Below the pieces are notes generated by a model. The model was not told where the DNA came from, made no database searches, and worked only from the letters and a program-made list of their open reading frames with translations. DNA of 64,000 nucleotides. Source: Sphingobium sp. AP50 (lineage in GTDB: Bacteria > Pseudomonadota > Alphaproteobacteria > Sphingomonadales > Sphingomonadaceae). This document shows positions 38,162 through 46,743 of the stretch, piece by piece. A program made the position numbers and the translations under genes. How positions within the stretch are numbered: position 1 is the stretch's first letter; each line of letters begins with the position of its first letter. The stretch lies in NCBI RefSeq assembly GCF_900109095.1, contig NZ_FNYZ01000001.1, positions 992,001 to 1,056,000 of the forward strand, read 5' to 3'.

Positions 38162-41100
38162 ATGAAACGAGACGCAATCGGGACGCGCGCAACCACCAGC
38201 AGCCTGGCCATCTGCCTAGCGATGATGGCGGGTGTATCCGCCGCGCAGGCGCAGGATGCGGCACCAGCGGAAGAACCCAATGGCGGCGCGGAAATCGTCG
38301 TCATCGGCACCCAGATCAAGGGATTGAAGGCCAGCGGCGCCATCCCCGTGACCAGCGTGGGCGAAGAGCAGATCAAGGGCGTTGCGGCGGTGTCGGGCGC
38401 AGACCTGTTCCGTTCCATCCCGCAGCTTGGCGGTTCCGCCTTCAACGAACAGGCGATCGGCGGCAGCAGCCCCAACGCCGCGCGCGGCGACGTGTCGTCC
38501 ATCAGCCTTCGTGGCATGGGGCAGGGCAATACGCTGCTGCTGATCAACGGCCGCCGTACCGTGCTGCACCCGACGTCCCAGTCGATCAGCGGCGCGATCG
38601 ATTCCGGCGTGCCGGTCTTCAGCTATAATGCCAACGCCATTCCCGTCGGTGCGATCGAGCGCGTCGAAGTGCTGCGCGACGGCGCGGCCGCTCTCTACGG
38701 GTCGGACGCGGTGGCCGGCGTCATCAACAATGTGCTCGATTCCGATTTCAAGGGCGCGAGGTTCGACACGCAATATGGCGGTGCGGAAGGCACCAATCTG
38801 CGCGAATTTTCCTTCAACGGACTGGTCGGCAAGGATTTTGCCGAAGGACGCGGCAATATCTCGCTCTTCGCCGGCTATGCCCGCAAGACCAAGCTGTATC
38901 TGAGCGATCAGGACTATACCGCTGACTCGGACCGTCGTGGCTATGTCGCCGGCACCTCCTTCGCCAATGTGGCGGCGTTCAACGGCACCAGCACGACCAC
39001 GCCCTGGGGCACGTTCCGCGCATCGGGCAGCGGCGTCATCACCAGCAATGGCGTAGCGATCACCAATTCCTCGCGCCAGTTCCATGTCCAGCCCGACACC
39101 AATGCGGGTTGCGCCGTTGCCAGCAGCACGCCGGGCGTCTGTATCGACGATGGCAGCGGCACCACGGCCATGGCCTCGACCGATTCCAACCTGCGCTTCA
39201 ATTCGACCCTGTCGGACAAGACGCTGACCGCAACGCCGTCGATCAACCGCATCAACATCTTCAGCACGGCGCATTTCGACATCACCGACACGATGACCAT
39301 CTATGGGGAGGCCGGCTTCTATCGCGGCGAAACCCATCAGGTCACCTCGTCGGGTTCCTCGCTCAGCACCACGCCGATCACCGTGGCGGCGAACGCCTAT
39401 TGGAATCCGTTGGGCGCGACCGGATCGCCGAACCGACTGCCGGGCCTGAACATCTCAGACGAAGGCGTGCCGGTCACGATCAGTTCGCTCAACTATTTCG
39501 ATGTCGGTCCGCGTCCGGTGGATGTCGTCAACTATCAGTATCGCTTCCTGGGCGGCCTGAAGGGCGAGATCGGCAAGTGGAATTACGACACCGCCGCCCT
39601 CTATAACTGGGCGACCGTGCGCGACAGCATGCAGAGCATTTCCAGCACCCTGTTGCAGGCCGCGATCAACAAGACCACGTCCGACGCCTATAATCCGTTC
39701 AACGGCGGTTGCGTCGATACGCCCTCGATCGGCGATTGCACGATCAACAATCAGGCGACGATGGACAGCGTGATGATCACCAGCGTCCGCAAGAACAAGA
39801 CGACGCTGGCGCTGTGGGACTTCAAATTGTCGAACGCTGAACTGCTGGGCCTGTGGGGCGGCGGCAATGTCGGTGTGGCGGCCGGTGTCGAAATACGCCG
39901 CGAAACCTATCATGATGATCGCGATTCCCATCAGGACGGCACGGTCAAATATACCGACAGCGTGACCGGCATCGTTTATGACAGCGATCTGATCGGCGCC
40001 AGCTACAGCCCGGACGTCAGGGGCAAGCGCACCGTCTATTCGGCCTATGCTGAACTCGCCATTCCGCTGTTCACCCCGGAAATGGAAGTGCCGATGTTCC
40101 GGTCCTTCGACGTGCAGATCGCCGGTCGTTATGAAAAATATAGCGACGTCGGCAGTGTCGCGAAGCCCAAGATCGCGGCGGCGTGGGACTTGCTGGAAGG
40201 CATTCGCCTGCGCGGCTCCTGGTCGCAGGGCTTCCGCGCGCCGAATCTGGAGGTCGTGAACACCGACACACTGGTTCGCGTTGGCACCGGCACCGATTAT
40301 GTGCTCTGCGAAGCAGACCTGCGCGCTGGCCGCATCAGCAGCTTCTCTGCCTGTAATCAGAGCCTTCAGGTTCAGCGCCAGAGCGGCGGCAACCCCAATC
40401 TGAAGCCGGAAACGTCGACCAGCTGGAACTTCGGCGCCGTCTTCTCGCCGCCGCTGCCCGATGGCTTTGGCAATGTGACGCTGACGGTCGACCGCTGGCG
40501 GATCAAGCAGAAGAATGTCATCGGTCTGCTCGACTATCAGAACTCGCTGACGCTCGACTATCTGCTCCGCACACAGGGCAGCAGCAATCCGAATGTCGTG
40601 CGCGCTGCGCCCACGGCGGCGGATGAAGCGCTGGTAGCGGGCACGGGCCTCGCGCCGGTGGGCGAACTGCTCTATGTCGTGGCGCCGTTCGAAAATCTGC
40701 TGCCCGTTCAGGTCGATGGTATCGATTTCAACATGGAATATCGGGTGAAGACCGGTATCGGCAACTTTGCGCTGAACGTGAACGCGGCCCGTCTGATCAA
40801 ATATGACGTTCTGGCGGCTTCGAGCACACAGGCTATTCTGGACGGCATTTCGTCGGGTCAGATCAGTTCGCTGTTGGCTGTCGCAGGCGGTGGCAGCGTG
40901 CTCAAGCGGGACGGCCAGCCGCGCTGGCGCCTGTCGGGCAGCCTGAACTATTCCTATGGGCCGGTGGAAATCGGTGCCTTCACCCAGTTCATCAGCGACA
41001 CCTATCAGAGCAGCGTGATCAATTCCGAAGGCGATAATTTCGTCGTCAAGGGACAGACCACGATCAACCTCTACGGCACCTACAAGTTCGAGAATGAAGG

Positions 41101-41242
41101 CATGCTGAAGGGTAGCAGCTTCACGCTGGGCGTGCGCAACCTGTTCGACAAGGATCCGCCGCTGTCGTCCAACGGCTATGCATCGAACCTTTACGCGCCG
41201 CAGGCCCGCTACTGGTATGTCGGGGCGAAGAAGTCCTTCTGA
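38162..41242 (+). CDS. TonB-dependent outer-membrane receptor
   Basis: A 1026-residue TonB-dependent transporter. It has a signal peptide (TTSSLAICLAMMAGVSAAQA), then a TonB-box-like EIVVIGTQIKG and a plug domain with ISLRGMGQGNTLLLINGRR, AIERVEVLRDGAAALYGSDA and VAGVINNVL. A long beta-barrel follows with NPNLKPETSTSWNFG and ends in the C-terminal aromatic strand WYVGAKKSF. The Ser/Thr/Asn-rich barrel with cysteine pairs resembles sphingomonad receptors for oligopeptides or glycans rather than small siderophore receptors. ATG 38162 has AGGGGGAA upstream. It opens the hydrolase island; a terminator follows it. Confidence 0.92.
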   Translation: MKRDAIGTRATTSSLAICLAMMAGVSAAQAQDAAPAEEPNGGAEIVVIGTQIKGLKASGAIPVTSVGEEQIKGVAAVSGADLFRSIPQLGGSAFNEQAIGGSSPNAARGDVSSISLRGMGQGNTLLLINGRRTVLHPTSQSISGAIDSGVPVFSYNANAIPVGAIERVEVLRDGAAALYGSDAVAGVINNVLDSDFKGARFDTQYGGAEGTNLREFSFNGLVGKDFAEGRGNISLFAGYARKTKLYLSDQDYTADSDRRGYVAGTSFANVAAFNGTSTTTPWGTFRASGSGVITSNGVAITNSSRQFHVQPDTNAGCAVASSTPGVCIDDGSGTTAMASTDSNLRFNSTLSDKTLTATPSINRINIFSTAHFDITDTMTIYGEAGFYRGETHQVTSSGSSLSTTPITVAANAYWNPLGATGSPNRLPGLNISDEGVPVTISSLNYFDVGPRPVDVVNYQYRFLGGLKGEIGKWNYDTAALYNWATVRDSMQSISSTLLQAAINKTTSDAYNPFNGGCVDTPSIGDCTINNQATMDSVMITSVRKNKTTLALWDFKLSNAELLGLWGGGNVGVAAGVEIRRETYHDDRDSHQDGTVKYTDSVTGIVYDSDLIGASYSPDVRGKRTVYSAYAELAIPLFTPEMEVPMFRSFDVQIAGRYEKYSDVGSVAKPKIAAAWDLLEGIRLRGSWSQGFRAPNLEVVNTDTLVRVGTGTDYVLCEADLRAGRISSFSACNQSLQVQRQSGGNPNLKPETSTSWNFGAVFSPPLPDGFGNVTLTVDRWRIKQKNVIGLLDYQNSLTLDYLLRTQGSSNPNVVRAAPTAADEALVAGTGLAPVGELLYVVAPFENLLPVQVDGIDFNMEYRVKTGIGNFALNVNAARLIKYDVLAASSTQAILDGISSGQISSLLAVAGGGSVLKRDGQPRWRLSGSLNYSYGPVEIGAFTQFISDTYQSSVINSEGDNFVVKGQTTINLYGTYKFENEGMLKGSSFTLGVRNLFDKDPPLSSNGYASNLYAPQARYWYVGAKKSF

Positions 41243-41257
41243 TCCCCTGATGTGAAG

Positions 41258-41317
41258 GGAATGGCCCGGTTCTGCGGAGGAGAGATATCCTTTGCGGGGC
41301 CGGGCATTCCTGTTTTT
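41258..41317 (+). terminator. Terminator after the TonB receptor gene
   Basis: GGAATGGCCCGG (41259-41270) and CCGGGCATTCC (41300-41310) form a stem with one bulge, extended by partial pairing of TTCTGC with GCGGGG, and are followed by TGTTTTT. It lies between the receptor and the second ggt gene. Confidence 0.65.
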
Positions 41318-41355
41318 CGCCCGCCCAAATCCCTGCATGAAAAAATGAGAATGGC

Positions 41356-43236
41356 ATGAGCAGCATCCCTCCCGAAACAGCGCCTGCCCGGATGGACCGG
41401 CGCGCCATGATCAGCGCCAGCCTGGCCGGGGTGGCGATGTCCGCCCTGCCGGTGCGGGCGCTGGCCCAGTCCGGTGCGCGGGCGCCCGATGCGCCGCGAT
41501 CGGGCGAGGCGAGCGTTGCCGCCCACCGGATCGAGGTGCCGATGCCGCATGGCGGTGTCGCCGCCGGTCATCCGCTGGCGTCGATGGCCGGGGTCCGCAT
41601 GCTGATGCAGGGCGGATCGGCGGCCGATGCGGCGGTGGCTGCGATGGCAGTGATGAATGTGGTCGAACCCTGGGCGTCGAGCGCGGCGGGCAATGGCTTT
41701 GCCACCTGTTTCGACCGCAAGAGCGGGGAGGTTTCCTCCCTGGCCTTCACCGGCGGCGCGCCCCGTCTGCTTGATCCCGATGGCGATCCCAAGGAACTGG
41801 ATCATGGGCCAAAGGCGGTGACGGTGCCCGGCGCGTTCGGCGGCTGGATCGAACTGGCGCGCCGCTTCGGCAAGTTGCCGCTGGCGACGCTGCTGGAACC
41901 GGCGATCGGCTATGCGCGCGATGGCCACCCGCTAGACCCGTCGATCGCGATGTTCATCCGCCGGGCGCAGGCGACGCTGAAACTCTATCCCACCAGCGCG
42001 GCGATCTTCCTGCCCGGCGGTCAGCCGCCTGCGCCCCGCTCGATCTTCCGCAACGAACCGCTGGCCCGCACGCTTCAGGCATTGGCCGACGCGGATACGC
42101 AGGCGCGCAAGGGCGGGGCCGATCATGGCAAGGCGTTGCAGGCCGCCTATGACTATTTCTATTCCGGGCCGGTCGCGCAGGAATTTGCGCGCTTTTCGCA
42201 GCAGACCGGCGGCTGGCTGCGGCTGAACGACATGGCGGCCTATCGCCCGCAATGGGACAAGCCGGTCAGCACCAATTATCGCGGGCTGGACGTCTACTCC
42301 AGTCCGCTGACATCGCGCACCGGGCTGGAATTGTGCGAGCAGCTCAATCTGCTGGAGGGGTGGGATATTTCCGCACTGCCCGCTGATGGACCGGAACTGA
42401 CGCACCTGCTGATCGAAACGATCAAGGTCGCCAAGGCGGACGTCTATAAATATGCGGCCGACCCGAAATTTAGCGAGACGCCGGTCCATGGCCTGCTGTC
42501 CAAGCAGTTCGCGGCCGAGCGCCGCCGTCTGATCGATATCAAGCGGGCGATCGCCTATCCCGAGGGGGGCGACGCGATCCGCTATAATGGCCGCACGTCG
42601 ATGACGCAGCCGCCGCAGATTTTCGCGGCGAACGGGGACGATCATACCCGTGGCGGCGATACGACCAGTATGTCGATCGTCGATCAGGACGGCAATGCCA
42701 TCGCCGTGACGACGACCGTCGGTGGCGGTTTCGGCACGTTCATGGTGATGGGGGACACGGGGCTGCTGTGCAATAACGGACTGCGGCTGGGATCGTCCGC
42801 GCCCTATGCCGGGCACCCGAACAAGATCGCGCCGGGCAAGCGGGCGCTGCTGGGCAATGGCCCGACGATCGTGCTGGACAAGGGGCGGTTCAAGATGGTG
42901 TTCGGGTCGCCGGGCGGCGAAACCATCGGCCAGACCCAATATCAGTTTCTGGTCAATGTGGTGGACCGGGGCATGCCCATTCAGGCGGCGATCGAAGCGC
43001 CGCGTTTCGCGCTGGACCCTGACCCCAATTTCTACAAGCCCGGTGCGGCGATGAGCGTGCAGATGGAAGGGCGTTTTTCCGAGAACATCATCGCCTCGCT
43101 GGGGGCGATGGGGCATCGGATCGAGAAGGTCGGCCCTTATGCCATCGGCAGCATTCAGGGCATATTGGCCGATCCGTCGGGCGCCCGCATGGGCGGATCG
43201 GACCCGCGCCGCATGGGCTATGGCGTGGGCTATTAA
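41356..43236 (+). CDS. Gamma-glutamyltranspeptidase-family Ntn hydrolase (second copy)
   Basis: A 626-residue exported member of the GGT family. The N-terminus has a twin-arginine motif (MDRRAMISASLAGVAMSALP), so Tat export is likely. The large-subunit elements MQGGSAADAAVAAMAVMNVV and AGNGFATCF are followed by the autocleavage/nucleophile site GGDTTSMSIVDQDGNAIAVT (about 435), NNGLRLGSS, and FGSPGGETIGQTQ. Where classical GGTs have Thr-Thr-His after the cleavage site, this has Thr-Thr-Ser, and the family match is weaker than for the copy at 11992. The substrate may not be glutathione. Confidence 0.88.
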   Translation: MSSIPPETAPARMDRRAMISASLAGVAMSALPVRALAQSGARAPDAPRSGEASVAAHRIEVPMPHGGVAAGHPLASMAGVRMLMQGGSAADAAVAAMAVMNVVEPWASSAAGNGFATCFDRKSGEVSSLAFTGGAPRLLDPDGDPKELDHGPKAVTVPGAFGGWIELARRFGKLPLATLLEPAIGYARDGHPLDPSIAMFIRRAQATLKLYPTSAAIFLPGGQPPAPRSIFRNEPLARTLQALADADTQARKGGADHGKALQAAYDYFYSGPVAQEFARFSQQTGGWLRLNDMAAYRPQWDKPVSTNYRGLDVYSSPLTSRTGLELCEQLNLLEGWDISALPADGPELTHLLIETIKVAKADVYKYAADPKFSETPVHGLLSKQFAAERRRLIDIKRAIAYPEGGDAIRYNGRTSMTQPPQIFAANGDDHTRGGDTTSMSIVDQDGNAIAVTTTVGGGFGTFMVMGDTGLLCNNGLRLGSSAPYAGHPNKIAPGKRALLGNGPTIVLDKGRFKMVFGSPGGETIGQTQYQFLVNVVDRGMPIQAAIEAPRFALDPDPNFYKPGAAMSVQMEGRFSENIIASLGAMGHRIEKVGPYAIGSIQGILADPSGARMGGSDPRRMGYGVGY

Positions 43237-43264
43237 GGCTTAGCGAGGTCAGGGAGGGCGAGGA

Positions 43265-43301
43265 GGGGCCGGTCATCCGAGAGGATGACCGGCCCCTTTT
43301 T
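43265..43301. terminator. Strong terminator between convergent genes
   Basis: A perfect 14-bp stem GGGGCCGGTCATCC (43265-43278) / GGATGACCGGCCCC (43283-43296) with loop GAGA and TTTTT after it. It ends the second ggt gene and lies next to the convergent M20 peptidase stop. Confidence 0.9.
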
Positions 43302-43303
43302 CA

Positions 43304-44722
43304 TCAATTCTTCTGGTCGGCGTAGGCCTTCACCAGTTGATAGAGGAACACGCGACCTTCCATCACGGACTTAACGCGGATACGTTCGTTGAGGCCATGG
43401 ACGCCATTGCCGTCGGTGTCGCGGAACAGCCCGGAAATGCCATAGGTCGGGATGCCGGCCGCATTCAGCGACACCGCGTCAGTGGCGCCGGTCGCCATGT
43501 GCGGCACGACCGGAACGCCTGGCCAGATGGAGGCGGAGATCTTCTCGGCCGTGCCCAATATCTTCGGCGTGACGGGGGCCGGATTGGACGGGCGATAGGC
43601 GCGCTGGGACGTGACCTTGACTTCGGGATCGTTGACCACCTTGGTCAGCGTCGCCAACACTTCGTCCGTCGATACACCGGGCATTACGCGGCAATTGACC
43701 GTGGCGGTCGCGCGCTGGGGCAGGGCGTTGGAAGCATGGCCGGCCGACAACATGGTTGCGACGCAGGTGGTGCGCAGCATCGAATGATACATGGGCGATT
43801 TGTTCAGGATCGCATTGGCGGCCGCATCATTGGGATTGGCGACGATGGCGGTCATCGCGGCGCCGGTTTCGCCGCCCACCACCTTGGCCATGCGGGTGAA
43901 ATAGCCCTTGTTGGCGTCGATGAACTGGACCGGGAAATCATATTGACCCAGCCGGTCGAGCGCGCGGGCCAGGCTGTAGATCGCATTGTCGGGGCGCGGG
44001 ACGGACGAATGGCCGCCGGGGTTGGTCGCCTCCACCGCGAAGTTCATCACCACCTTCTGCGCGGCCTGAAGCGTCTGCGCCACCGGCTTGCCGCTGGCGT
44101 CCAACTCACCTGCGCCGCCTTCATTCAGGGCGAATTCGGCGTCGATCAGGTCGCGCTGATTTTCCGTCAGCCATTTGGCGCCGTTCAGATACAGCCCTTC
44201 CTCGCCACAGGTCAGCGCCATCTTGACGGTGCGCAGCGGCTTGTACTTCTCCTGGTTGAAACGGATCATAGTGTCCGCCCAGATCGCGCTCTGCGCCTTC
44301 ATGTCGGAGGTGCCGCGACCGTAGAAATAGCCGTCTTCTTCGATCATGGTGAAGGGATCGCGGGTCCAGTCGGCCCGGCGGGCGTTCACTACGTCGATAT
44401 GGCCCAGCATCAGGATCGCCTTGGCCTTGGGATCGCGGCCCGGATAGACGGCGACCAGCGCGCCCGCCTTGGGATGGCCTTCGGGCACGAAGAGGTGGAG
44501 ATTTTCCGCCGGGAAACCCGCCGCCTTCATCCGTTCCGCCACCTTGTTGGTCACGGCGGTACAGTCGCCGGTGTCGAAGCTGCTGTCGGTTTCCACCATC
44601 TCCTTGTACAGCGCGCGAAAGGCCGGTTCGCCGTCGGCTGGCGCGGCATGGGCGATCGGCGCGGTCATGCCGCCCATCGAAAGCGCCGTCGTCAGGGCGA
44701 GTGTGAGTGCTGTTTTCCCCAT
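43304..44722 (-). CDS. Exported M20-family metallopeptidase (copy A)
   Basis: A 472-residue periplasmic di-zinc peptidase with a signal peptide (MGKTALTLALTTALSMGG ... IAHA). Metal ligands and catalytic residues of the M20 fold are visible: ILMLGHIDVVNA, GRGTSDMKAQSAI (bridging Asp), LTCGEEGLYL (catalytic Glu pair), the dimerisation region NPGGHSSVPRPDNA, and a C-terminal His in GNGVHGLNER. The family includes carboxypeptidase G2, dipeptidases and aminoacylases. The ATG at 44722 starts the signal peptide; upstream extension is spurious. A close paralogue is at 57014. Confidence 0.92.
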   Translation of the reverse strand: MGKTALTLALTTALSMGGMTAPIAHAAPADGEPAFRALYKEMVETDSSFDTGDCTAVTNKVAERMKAAGFPAENLHLFVPEGHPKAGALVAVYPGRDPKAKAILMLGHIDVVNARRADWTRDPFTMIEEDGYFYGRGTSDMKAQSAIWADTMIRFNQEKYKPLRTVKMALTCGEEGLYLNGAKWLTENQRDLIDAEFALNEGGAGELDASGKPVAQTLQAAQKVVMNFAVEATNPGGHSSVPRPDNAIYSLARALDRLGQYDFPVQFIDANKGYFTRMAKVVGGETGAAMTAIVANPNDAAANAILNKSPMYHSMLRTTCVATMLSAGHASNALPQRATATVNCRVMPGVSTDEVLATLTKVVNDPEVKVTSQRAYRPSNPAPVTPKILGTAEKISASIWPGVPVVPHMATGATDAVSLNAAGIPTYGISGLFRDTDGNGVHGLNERIRVKSVMEGRVFLYQLVKAYADQKN

Positions 44723-44911
44723 GGATATATGTCCCCTCGTTACTGGTCCGAAATATAGACGCGGCTGGGCGACAAACCCCCACAGAATAAGCTGTCGCAA
44801 TGTTTGGCGCTGGTTTGGGAGGATAGGCGCGTGCGCTGCGTCTTAGGGAGCAGAGAGGCTATTCGTCCGGGCCGTGGGGCTGGCGAGCGGCAGGCAATAA
44901 GGGGGCATATC

Positions 44912-46699
44912 TTGCGCACATATCTTCTGATGGCACCGGTGATTGCGGGTCTGGTTCTGACGGCGGCGTCCGTCCCGGCGCAAACCGGCAAGGGCGTCAC
45001 CGCGATAGTGGGCGGCATGGTGTTCGACGGCACGGGTACGGCGGCAAAGCCTGCCACCGTGCTGATCGAAGGCGACCGGATCATTGCCGTGGGCAGTGAT
45101 GTGACCGTGCCGCGCGGCGCGAAGATCATCGATGCGAAGGGGAAGGCGGTGCTGCCGGGCTTCATCGACGTGCACACCCACTGGACGCCGGGCGGATCGC
45201 CCGCCACCATTCCGCAGATCGCCACCGCCTATGTCCAGTCGGGCATCACCACGGTCACGGACTTTCATGAGCAGCCCGAATCCTATGCCCCGCGCCGCGC
45301 CTGGCTGAAGACGCTGGCGACGCCGCATGTCGCCTTTGCCGCGCGCGTCAGCACGCCGGGCGGCCATGGCGCGGACTGGGGCGATCGGAACACGACCATC
45401 CCCATCAACACGCCCGAAGGCGCGAAGGCGGCGGTCAAGACGCTGGAAGCCTATCAGCCGGACCTGATCAAGGCCTTCACCGATGGCTGGCGCTATGGCA
45501 GCTCGCCCGACAATACCAGCATGGACGAATGGACGCTGCGGGCGCTGTCGCAGGCGGCGCACAAGAATAACTGGCCCGTCCTGACCCATACGGTCACGGT
45601 CGAACGCGGGCTGGTCGGAGCGCGGGGCGAAGTGGATTCGCTGGCCCACGGCATGCAGGATCGCGCGATCACGGCGGAGGAAGTGGCCGCGATCAAGGCG
45701 ACCGGCATGGCGATGGCGCCGACACTGGCCGTCTATGATCCGGAAAAGCCGCGTCAAGGGCCGGTGACGACCGACGATCCGCGCTACAAAAGATCGCTGA
45801 TCAATTTCGGCTATGCGCTGGGCAATGTGAAGGCGCTGCATGATGCGGGCGTGATCATCGCCGTCGGCACCGATGCCGGTATGCCCGGCACGCCGCATGG
45901 CCGATCGACGCTGCGCGAGATGGAATTGCTGGTGAAGGCAGGGCTGACCCCGGCACAGGCGCTGGAGTCCGGCACGAAGAACAGCGCGAAGGTGCTGCGG
46001 ATCGATGCCGATCGCGGGACCATCGCCGTGGGCAAGCGGGCCGACATCGCGATCATCGATGGTGCGCCCTGGGCGAATATCATGGACGTCTACAAGATAT
46101 CGCAGGTCATGGTCGACGGCCGTCTGGTCAGCGGGGCCGGGGCGCCGCCGCTGCCTGCCGCCAATCAGGCGACCCGGCTGGCGTCCGTCACCGTGCCGGC
46201 ATTGCTGGATGATTTCGAACGGGCGGACCAGCGCTCCTCGCTCGATACGTTGCGGCTGGAATCGCCCGATGGCGGCCTCGACCGGACGGTGGAGATCACG
46301 CAGGTCGTGCCGCGCGATGGCGGGGGCAAGGCGCTGGCGCTGTCGGCCCGTATGTCGACCAAGGATAATGCCTATGCAGGCTTCATTGTGCCGCTGACGC
46401 GCGGGTCGGTCACGCCGGTTCGGCTGGACGGCTATCAGGGCGTGCGTTTCGAGGTGAAGGGGGATGGCGCCTATATCGTGCGGATCAACGGACTGGACGG
46501 AAGCTGGGAAACGACCGTGACCGGCACGCCCGCCTGGGGCAGCGTGGACGTGCCCTTCAGCCAGTTCACGCCGGTCGTCACGCGCGGGCAGGCGGCGCCT
46601 GCGTTCAAGCCCGATGGCATCATTCAGGTGGAGATCGGCGGCAGTCGCCCGGCGGGCAAGCATCTGTGGATGCAGGTGGACAATATCCGCTTTTATTGA
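44912..46699 (+). CDS. Exported amidohydrolase with C-terminal CIA30-like domain
   Basis: A 595-residue fusion. The TTG at 44912, 6 nt after AAGGGGG, opens into a clean signal peptide (MRTYLLMAPVIAGLVLTAAS ... VPAQ). The amidohydrolase domain (about 30-415) has the metal site HTH in LPGFIDVHTHW, a histidine in THTVTVERG, SLAHGMQD and the aspartate in IAVGTDAGMP, then the urease-like tail GTIAVGKRADIAIIDG. Residues 430-595 (LLDDFERADQRSSLDTLRL ... GYQGVRFEVKGDGAYIVRI ... HLWMQVDNIRFY) look like a CIA30/galactose-binding-like beta-sandwich. It is likely periplasmic and acts on a cyclic or linear amide. Confidence 0.88.
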   Translation: MRTYLLMAPVIAGLVLTAASVPAQTGKGVTAIVGGMVFDGTGTAAKPATVLIEGDRIIAVGSDVTVPRGAKIIDAKGKAVLPGFIDVHTHWTPGGSPATIPQIATAYVQSGITTVTDFHEQPESYAPRRAWLKTLATPHVAFAARVSTPGGHGADWGDRNTTIPINTPEGAKAAVKTLEAYQPDLIKAFTDGWRYGSSPDNTSMDEWTLRALSQAAHKNNWPVLTHTVTVERGLVGARGEVDSLAHGMQDRAITAEEVAAIKATGMAMAPTLAVYDPEKPRQGPVTTDDPRYKRSLINFGYALGNVKALHDAGVIIAVGTDAGMPGTPHGRSTLREMELLVKAGLTPAQALESGTKNSAKVLRIDADRGTIAVGKRADIAIIDGAPWANIMDVYKISQVMVDGRLVSGAGAPPLPAANQATRLASVTVPALLDDFERADQRSSLDTLRLESPDGGLDRTVEITQVVPRDGGGKALALSARMSTKDNAYAGFIVPLTRGSVTPVRLDGYQGVRFEVKGDGAYIVRINGLDGSWETTVTGTPAWGSVDVPFSQFTPVVTRGQAAPAFKPDGIIQVEIGGSRPAGKHLWMQVDNIRFY

Positions 46700-46743
46700 A
46701 CGGCTTATCGCGCCAGTTTACCTAAAATATTTTCCATGGAGCC

